A stretch of 10,149 bases of DNA from Candidatus Aenigmatarchaeota archaeon (lineage in GTDB: Archaea; Aenigmatarchaeota; Aenigmatarchaeia; QMZP01). Under the pieces are notes generated by a model, which was not told the DNA's origin, searched no databases, and saw nothing but the letters and a program-made list of their open reading frames with translations. Of this stretch, positions 6,295 to 10,149 are shown piece after piece. Made by a program: the position numbers and the translations under genes. The stretch's first letter is position 1. Every line of letters begins with the position of its first letter. The DNA is taken from positions 1 to 10,149 of the forward strand of contig JAFCEK010000031.1 in assembly GCA_017609225.1 (NCBI GenBank). The letters run 5' to 3'.

Positions 6295-6305
6295 GCATTT
6301 AAATC
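6295..6305 (+). promoter_or_regulatory. TATA-like element upstream of the second surface protein
   Basis: GCATTTAAATC is centred about 26 bases before the ATG at 6326, consistent with a leaderless transcript. No purine-rich ribosome binding site lies in TGATATCCAATATAGATTTT before the ATG. Confidence 0.45.
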
Positions 6306-6325
6306 TGATATCCAATATAGATTTT

Positions 6326-7702
6326 ATGGAATGGAAGTATCTGATGCTGGGGCTTGCAGCATTTCTGATTTTAATGCCCTCTGTAACAAGCGGGTTTGAG
6401 GAGCCAATAGAACTCAGCGTTGAGGATGAGTATGCCAAAACAGACTTGTATGATCTGGCAACTTTCTGGATAAATGCAACAAACAGAATGGATTTCAGAA
6501 GCGATTTCATTATCACAATATCAGGGCTCCACAGCGAATGGGCTGTCCCTGGGGTTTTTCTTATAAGCCTTGACAGAAATGAAGAAACCAGAATTCCAGT
6601 CAGGTTTTATCCAATAGGGGATGACTACGGGCTTTTTGAATATGATATTATATTTTCTCCTGCACAGTTCCCGGAACTTAACAGAAGCCAGAAAGTAAAA
6701 CTGGATGTGATACCGCCTGTAATTATAAACAAAATAGATTTGCAGATTTCAGAGCCCCAGCTTATTGCTGGCATAGAGATTGATTCAAGAAGAAGGCAGA
6801 GCATAGGCATAATACTCGAGCTTAAAGACAGCAAAGGCAGCATAATATCCACAGATTCTTTATACCAGGAAGCAGAGGGCATAGAGCAAATAAATGCCAG
6901 CCTTTCAATTCCTGAAATCATGCCTGCAGGAAACTATACCCTGTTTGTTTCCATAGAAGGCAAAAATATATCTGCATCCAGGACATTTGAGGTGGAGCCT
7001 GTCCATGACATTGTAACAACAACAGAGAGAAGGGTGACGCTGCTGGGGGAAGAGATTGTCGTTAATGTATACAATAATGGAAATATTGCGGAAAAGGATT
7101 ATGTTGTTTACCAGTCAAGCCCTCCGGGATTTTTAACAGCATTTGCCACAAACCCCGAGAGCTGCACCCAGGACACAAAGGATGGGGGAACGGTGTGCAG
7201 GTATGTTATTGATGAGATAAAGCCGGGAATGAGCGCACAGGTTTCATACAGCATTCTTTACTGGCCAACACTTGCACAGTATGGGATTGGCATACTGATT
7301 ATAGCAATAATGATAGCATTTACATTCATAAGCATAACAAAACCAAAAATAACCAAGAAATATTCAAAGAAAGGCAAGGGAAGCTACAATATAATACTTG
7401 AGATAAGAAACAACTCCCTGAAAAGCCTTGATAATGTCATAATGAGGGATTGGGTATCCCCGCTTGCAAATTTTGTTCATGAGGAGTCTGCTGCCATAAA
7501 ACCGATTTTAAGGAAATCTGATGCAGGCACAGAACTTATATGGAAACTGGGAAGCATAGGACCAAAAGAGGTAAGGTATATCACATACAAAATAAAAACA
7601 GCATTCATCGGCTCACTGAAAATGCCCAGGGCATATGCAAGGTTTGTAACATCAAAAGGAAAAAGAGCAAGGGTTTACTCCCGTCACATAGTGCTGAAAT
7701 AA
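6326..7702 (+). CDS. Signal-peptide surface protein with one transmembrane helix and a cytoplasmic beta-sandwich-like domain
   Basis: 458 residues. The signal peptide is residues 1-23 (MEWKYLMLGLAAFLILMPSV, TSG). The ectodomain (24 to about 315) consists of three or so Ig-like segments with only about five N-x-S/T sequons. The last (about 225-310) resembles the DUF11-type conserved repeat, with NNGNIAEKDYVVYQSSPPG and a C280/C291 pair that could form a disulfide. One transmembrane helix (about 317-337) is followed by a Lys-rich stop-transfer (KPKITKKYSKKGKGS). Residues 352-458 are again beta-rich and DUF11-like (EIRNNSLKSLDNVIMRDW, GTELIWKLGSIGPKEVRYIT), which on this topology lie in the cytoplasm. 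No known function; an envelope or membrane-organisation role is inferred. It shares style, but no obvious repeated sequence, with the protein at 1-2847. Confidence 0.82.
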   Translation: MEWKYLMLGLAAFLILMPSVTSGFEEPIELSVEDEYAKTDLYDLATFWINATNRMDFRSDFIITISGLHSEWAVPGVFLISLDRNEETRIPVRFYPIGDDYGLFEYDIIFSPAQFPELNRSQKVKLDVIPPVIINKIDLQISEPQLIAGIEIDSRRRQSIGIILELKDSKGSIISTDSLYQEAEGIEQINASLSIPEIMPAGNYTLFVSIEGKNISASRTFEVEPVHDIVTTTERRVTLLGEEIVVNVYNNGNIAEKDYVVYQSSPPGFLTAFATNPESCTQDTKDGGTVCRYVIDEIKPGMSAQVSYSILYWPTLAQYGIGILIIAIMIAFTFISITKPKITKKYSKKGKGSYNIILEIRNNSLKSLDNVIMRDWVSPLANFVHEESAAIKPILRKSDAGTELIWKLGSIGPKEVRYITYKIKTAFIGSLKMPRAYARFVTSKGKRARVYSRHIVLK

Positions 7703-7721
7703 AAACCTGTTTGCTATTTTT
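7700..7721. terminator. Interleaved bidirectional T-run terminators
   Basis: Two convergent genes end 11 bp apart. On the plus strand T5 (7717-7721) follows the stop of the 6326 gene. On the minus strand T5 (7701-7705) follows the stop of the small membrane protein gene. Each T-run lies in or beside the end of the opposite gene. Archaeal poly-T termination on both strands is the likely reading. Confidence 0.45.
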
Positions 7722-7902
7722 GGGATTGTTGTTCATGCTCAACCACAACAGTTCTTTTTGAGCTTATAACTGCAAGAATCACAACCAGAACAGCCCCTAC
7801 ACCAATCATAATCCATCCCTTGTCGTTGCCAAACGCAAGGAACAAAACACCTGCAACTATCAGTATTGCCCCGGGTGTTTGTATCAGTATGCTGACTGCC
7901 AA
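7714..7902 (-). CDS. Small two-helix membrane protein, TTG start
   Basis: 62 residues with two transmembrane helices, about 7-25 (IQTPGAILIVAGVLFLAFG) and about 29-47 (GWIMIGVGAVLVVILAVIS), a tight Asn-Asp-Lys turn between them, and a charged C-terminal tail. No family recognised. The frame has no ATG; TTG at 7902 is chosen because GGTGAT, complementary to the archaeal 16S 3' end, lies four bases upstream. A TATA-like element (about 7941-7949) would give a leader of about 16 nt containing that site. It lies downstream of tRNA-Tyr on the same strand, but the T-rich stretch after the tRNA argues for separate transcription. Short length makes it less certain than its neighbours, yet the hydrophobic pattern and ribosome binding site support a real gene. 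Confidence 0.65.
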   Translation of the reverse strand: MAVSILIQTPGAILIVAGVLFLAFGNDKGWIMIGVGAVLVVILAVISSKRTVVVEHEQQSQK

Positions 7903-7950
7903 GCTATCACCAATAATAGATTATTTGTCAAACACATTAAAATATATTTC
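7896..7950 (-). promoter_or_regulatory. Promoter and ribosome binding site of the TTG-start gene
   Basis: On the minus strand a TATA-like AATATATTTTAATG (centred near 7945) precedes GGTGATAGC and then TTG at 7902. The Shine-Dalgarno match GGTGAT decides the non-ATG start. This leadered arrangement contrasts with the leaderless look of several other genes in the window. Confidence 0.5.
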
Positions 7951-7960
7951 TTTGCTGTCA

Positions 7961-7974
7961 TGAAAAATAAAAAA
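7961..7974 (-). terminator. Poly-T terminator of tRNA-Tyr
   Basis: Directly after the discriminator A73 the minus strand reads T6-A-T5-C, a classic archaeal T-run terminator placed immediately 3' of a tRNA. Confidence 0.6.
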
Positions 7975-7988
7975 TCCGGAGAGAGGGA

Positions 7989-8009
7989 TTCCCATTTCCC
8001 AGTTTGGTT
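7989..8009 (-). other. Non-canonical tRNA-Tyr intron at T-loop position 59/60
   Basis: A 21-nt insert between TTCAAA and the final T of the T-loop. Exon TTCA can pair with TGGG near the intron 3' end (two U-G wobbles). The 3' bulge is AAT, cut AA|T, next to T-stem strand CCCTC, and the 5' bulge is AAA. Inside, CCA and TGG can form a three-pair mini-hairpin. The arrangement mirrors the tRNA-Cys intron. Splicing restores TTCAAAT. Confidence 0.78.
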
Positions 8010-8032
8010 TTTGAACCCTCGACCTATCGGTC

Positions 8033-8068
8033 TATAGCTTTCATCTTTTGAAAAATCAAAAGACCGAA
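8033..8068 (-). other. tRNA-Tyr anticodon-loop intron (about 36 nt, boundaries uncertain by one base)
   Basis: The anticodon-stem strands ATCGG and CCGAT are separated by 43 nt instead of 7. The insert holds a strong hairpin, TCTTTTGA-TTTT-TCAAAAGA. Splicing at 36/37 would give loop CTGTAGA with the expected purine at 37; the canonical 37/38 site (8032-8067) would leave T37, which is unusual. Exon TGTA pairs with TATA near the intron 3' end (one G-U), but the bulges are irregular, so this is a relaxed splicing motif. Confidence 0.7.
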
Positions 8069-8112
8069 TACAGCCGATCGCTCTAACCGCTGAGCTATCT
8101 CCGGATAAGTAT

Positions 8113-8134
8113 ATTTAACATATAATATATATTA
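8113..8134 (-). promoter_or_regulatory. TATA-rich promoter of tRNA-Tyr
   Basis: The 39 bp between the DUF106 stop and the tRNA 5' end contain overlapping TATA-like elements on the minus strand (AATATATATTATATG and TTAAATATAC). One centred near 8128-8131 lies at a suitable distance for a start close to the mature 5' end at 8104. Confidence 0.45.
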
Positions 8135-8143
8135 ATTTCTTTC

Positions 8144-8566
8144 TTAATCCACAGCCAGAAGCTTTCTGAACAGAAGATTTGAGCCAAGTATTATAAAGAA
8201 ATACCACCAGAACCAGCCAAGGTTCGAGCCGATAAAGGGCAGCGTAAACGGAGAAAGCACTGTTATGTCATGATATTGTGTTGAAAAAACATAAAGGAAC
8301 AGTGCAAAAACAATAAAGCTTGCAAACATGTGCTTCATGTTCTGCCTGAACTGCGACTGCTGTGCCTTCAGCATTTCATCCATATATTTTTTAGCCTCTG
8401 CATCATTGCCTGATTTCTGTGCCTGACTCATCCTGCTTCTTAACTCTTCCATGCTTTTTTTGAGTGCCCTTATTTCATTCGGGTTTGTCAAAACCCTGTA
8501 AAGAAAAGCTGTTATGAAAGCAAGACTCACAGACCAGATAAAAACTTCCTGATACAGCAGCAACAT
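8144..8566 (-). CDS. DUF106 / EMC3-TMCO1-Get1-like membrane protein insertase
   Basis: 140 residues with the DUF106 plan of the Oxa1 superfamily, the archaeal relatives of EMC3, TMCO1 and Get1. Transmembrane helix 1 is about 4-25. A long charged coiled-coil arm follows at about 28-75 (NPNEIRALKKSMEELRSRMS, then ...AKKYMDEMLKAQQSQFRQNM). Helix 2 is about 78-96 and a final helix about 114-135, after a Trp-rich loop (GWFWWYF). The family is thought to help insert proteins with few membrane segments, the coiled coil acting at the ribosome or targeting factor. The gene follows secY on the same strand after 73 bp. That gap has a TATA (8611-8624) and, before the ATG at 8566, GGTG as a ribosome binding site. 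Many archaea have adk between secY and DUF106; here it is absent. Get3 in this window is a candidate partner. Confidence 0.87.
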   Translation of the reverse strand: MLLLYQEVFIWSVSLAFITAFLYRVLTNPNEIRALKKSMEELRSRMSQAQKSGNDAEAKKYMDEMLKAQQSQFRQNMKHMFASFIVFALFLYVFSTQYHDITVLSPFTLPFIGSNLGWFWWYFFIILGSNLLFRKLLAVD

Positions 8567-8610
8567 ACAAACACCATATCTCCGATAGCCTGTTTATCTC
8601 TTGTCAAGGC

Positions 8611-8624
8611 AGATATATAAACTA
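8611..8624 (-). promoter_or_regulatory. TATA promoter of the DUF106 gene
   Basis: The minus strand reads AGTTTATATATCTG in the secY-DUF106 gap, centred about 50 bases before the ATG. This predicts a leader of about 23 nt that includes a GGTG ribosome binding site five to eight bases before the start. DUF106 can therefore be expressed apart from secY. Confidence 0.5.
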
Positions 8625-8639
8625 TAAGGAATGTTTGAT

Positions 8640-10149
8640 TTAATGTTCTATAAATCTTCTTATTGCAGGATGCATATCCTCCATATGCTGCATTGCAATC
8701 TCTTCATACAGGTTATACACTATCATAACAGACAGCAGAATACCTGTTCCTGTACCCAATGCACCAGTGAAATCAGCATATGCTGCCAAAGCACCAACTG
8801 CTGCCCCACCAATAATAGTAAGAGCCGGTATGTATCTTCCCAGAACCCTTTCTATAATCCTTATATCCCTTCTGTATCCGGGTATCTGCATGCCTGTGGA
8901 CTGTATCTGCTCTGCTACTGATTTTGGGTCCATTCCAGATGTATTCATCCAGAAGATAGAAAATACCATTGAACCACCAACAAGGAAAAGCGTATAGAAT
9001 AAAATCCTCAGCAGATCAGTTGCCTGTACACCAACAAGTGATGTTATACCTGTGGCTGCAAGCATCAAAAACCATCCTATGCCTCCAATAAACGCGAAAA
9101 TAAGAACAATCTTCCCCGCAGACCTTTTTGTTATATATGCTATAAACGCACCAAACAGTGCAAAAACACCTGCAGCTATCATTATCTGGGCTATAACAAG
9201 ACCACCTGCAGATGCTATGCTTGGCGGTATAAGATAGTAAACAAGACCTCCGGTTACCTGGCCATTTGCATCAAATGTACCCAGCCAGGAAGAACCCTGC
9301 TGGTAAAGCATCCTTGCCATCAGCTGAACGTTTGCGAGGAGGGCAGCAGTAAGTATAACAGGTATGTTTGATGTATAGAAAAATCTAAGAGGCCATCTCC
9401 TCCCAAACCCTCTTATAGAGCCAAATGCCAGCGGAATTTCAACCTTTATTGCCTGTGCATAAACAACAAGAAAGAAAACAAGCAGGGTTGCAATAACAGG
9501 AAGCATTGAAACAAACGCCTGAATAAACTCTGTTTCCATAACAGCTGTTATGGCAAATGGTATTGCACCGCTTGGTGGATTGCCAAGACCAGGCAGAACA
9601 CCGTCTGATGTCAGCGGATTGAACATTCTTATAATAATGGTTTTGCTTACGCCTGCAACAATAAACAGTCCCACACCTGAGCCAAATCCCCATTTTGATA
9701 TAATTTCATCCATGAATATCACAAGTATACCACCCATTGCAAGCTGTAACACTACTATCCAGAACAGGGCAGGAGCCGCTGCTGGAACAGCCCCCATCTG
9801 AACAAACACTATTGCCTCAAAAAATGAAAAAAGTATTGCAAGAAACTTCTGGGTTCCCTGGAACATGGTTCTTCCTTCATCTGTTCTAACATCCCATGGT
9901 ATAAGTTTTGAGCCTACAAGCATCTGGAGTATAATGGATGATGTGACTATAGGCCCTATGCCAAGGGTCATAAGTGACCCAAAACTTGAACCAAGCAGAA
10001 TCTGAAGGATTTCGAACTGCTCAAATGTTGATTTGCCTATACCATAAACCGTTATCTGTGTCATTAAAAAATAAAGAACAATAATAAGACCCGTCCATTT
10101 CATCTTTGCCTTAAAGGTAAGCCTGGTTATGGGATCTGTAATTCCAGGC
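8640..10149 (-). CDS. secY: Protein translocase subunit SecY (5' truncated by window edge)
   Basis: 502 residues are visible, from within the N-terminal cytoplasmic segment to the TAA at 8640-8642. The frame remains open beyond the Met codon at 10101-10103 to the window edge (PGITDPITRLTFKAKMKWTG), so the true start lies outside. It has the SecY layout of ten transmembrane helices. The plug/helix 2 region (TVYGIGKSTFEQ ... GIGPIVTSSIILQMLVGSKL) follows helix 1. The ribosome-binding cytoplasmic loops are also recognisable: 6/7 with SIRGFGRRWPLRFFYTSNIP and 8/9 with SGMDPKSVAEQIQSTGMQIP followed by GYRRDIRIIERVLGRYIP. SecY forms the protein-conducting channel with SecE and Sbh. Size fits archaeal SecY. 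The DUF106 gene follows on the same strand, 73 bp downstream. Confidence 0.96.
   Translation of the reverse strand, partial: PGITDPITRLTFKAKMKWTGLIIVLYFLMTQITVYGIGKSTFEQFEILQILLGSSFGSLMTLGIGPIVTSSIILQMLVGSKLIPWDVRTDEGRTMFQGTQKFLAILFSFFEAIVFVQMGAVPAAAPALFWIVVLQLAMGGILVIFMDEIISKWGFGSGVGLFIVAGVSKTIIIRMFNPLTSDGVLPGLGNPPSGAIPFAITAVMETEFIQAFVSMLPVIATLLVFFLVVYAQAIKVEIPLAFGSIRGFGRRWPLRFFYTSNIPVILTAALLANVQLMARMLYQQGSSWLGTFDANGQVTGGLVYYLIPPSIASAGGLVIAQIMIAAGVFALFGAFIAYITKRSAGKIVLIFAFIGGIGWFLMLAATGITSLVGVQATDLLRILFYTLFLVGGSMVFSIFWMNTSGMDPKSVAEQIQSTGMQIPGYRRDIRIIERVLGRYIPALTIIGGAAVGALAAYADFTGALGTGTGILLSVMIVYNLYEEIAMQHMEDMHPAIRRFIEH

Larger units (their letters stand above)
7975..8104 (-). tRNA. tRNA-Tyr (GTA) with two introns: anticodon loop and T-loop
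   Basis: The exons fold as a normal archaeal tRNA-Tyr. Acceptor CCGGAGA pairs with TCTCCGG, giving C1-G72, with A73; both are tyrosine identity features in archaea. Positions 8-9 are TA, and the D-arm is GCTC-AGCGGTTA-GAGC with G15 and G18G19. Anticodon stem ATCGG/CCGAT has CTGTA (anticodon GTA) on its 5' side. Variable loop AGGTC precedes T-stem GAGGG/CCCTC. Two inserts interrupt it: about 36 nt in the anticodon loop, and 21 nt in the T-loop whose removal leaves TTCAAAT. The gene is 130 bp and the spliced tRNA 73 nt. It lies between DUF106 and the TTG-start gene. The isotype is clear; the anticodon-loop splice sites are uncertain by a base. Confidence 0.9.

Noticed and set aside
7975..8106. 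tRNA-Tyr acceptor stem starting one base earlier (TCCGGAG)
   Set aside because: This leaves three bases before the D-stem and breaks the C1-G72/A73 pattern; the CCGGAGA register gives standard spacing.
8640..10103. Met at 10103 as the SecY start
   Set aside because: In-frame upstream codons read as SecY N-terminal sequence (PGITDPITRLTFKAK) up to the window edge.

Overview
The window looks like a piece of an archaeal chromosome, most likely from a small-genome DPANN-type lineage. The evidence is archaeal/eukaryotic-type ribosomal proteins (S26e, L40e), an archaeal SecY followed by a DUF106 (EMC3/Get1-like) protein, a Get3-type ATPase, TATA-box promoters placed 20-40 bases before genes, poly-T terminators, and two tRNA genes interrupted by introns of the archaeal splicing type. 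The phylum cannot be fixed from the sequence alone. S26e and T-loop tRNA introns also occur in TACK archaea, so the DPANN assignment rests mainly on the style of the surface proteins and is an inference.

Layout. 1-2847 (+) is the 3' part of a large, heavily sequon-bearing surface protein with a C-terminal membrane anchor. Facing it, on the minus strand from 4459 down to 2895, lie tRNA-Cys (with a T-loop intron), ribosomal proteins L40e and S26e, and a half-size type II secretion F-family membrane protein. 4563-5516 (+) is a Get3/ArsA-family ATPase, which ends three bases from a small convergent secreted/anchored cysteine-rich protein with a MopE-like motif (5520-5852, -). A 30-bp divergent promoter region separates that gene from a helical/zinc-ribbon protein of unknown function (5883-6269, +), followed by a second surface protein with one transmembrane helix (6326-7702, +). 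The rest is on the minus strand, in transcription order: SecY (partial), DUF106, tRNA-Tyr (apparently two introns), and a two-helix small membrane protein. Every stretch longer than about 100 bases is occupied. No mobile element, CRISPR array or rRNA was seen.

How it fits together. The theme is translation and membrane protein biogenesis. SecY, the DUF106 insertase-like protein and the Get3 ATPase are three parts of machinery that targets and inserts membrane proteins, and several other genes here encode likely clients: signal-peptide proteins and C-terminally anchored proteins. L40e, S26e and two tRNAs supply translation components.

The most notable observation is the tRNA pair. Both tRNA-Cys(GCA) and tRNA-Tyr(GTA) only fold into normal tRNAs if short introns (41 and 21 nt) are removed from the T-loop at the same place (59/60), each with a similar relaxed bulge-helix-bulge signal. 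tRNA-Tyr carries an additional anticodon-loop intron of about 36 nt. This suggests a lineage whose splicing endonuclease has broad specificity and whose T-loop has been repeatedly invaded.
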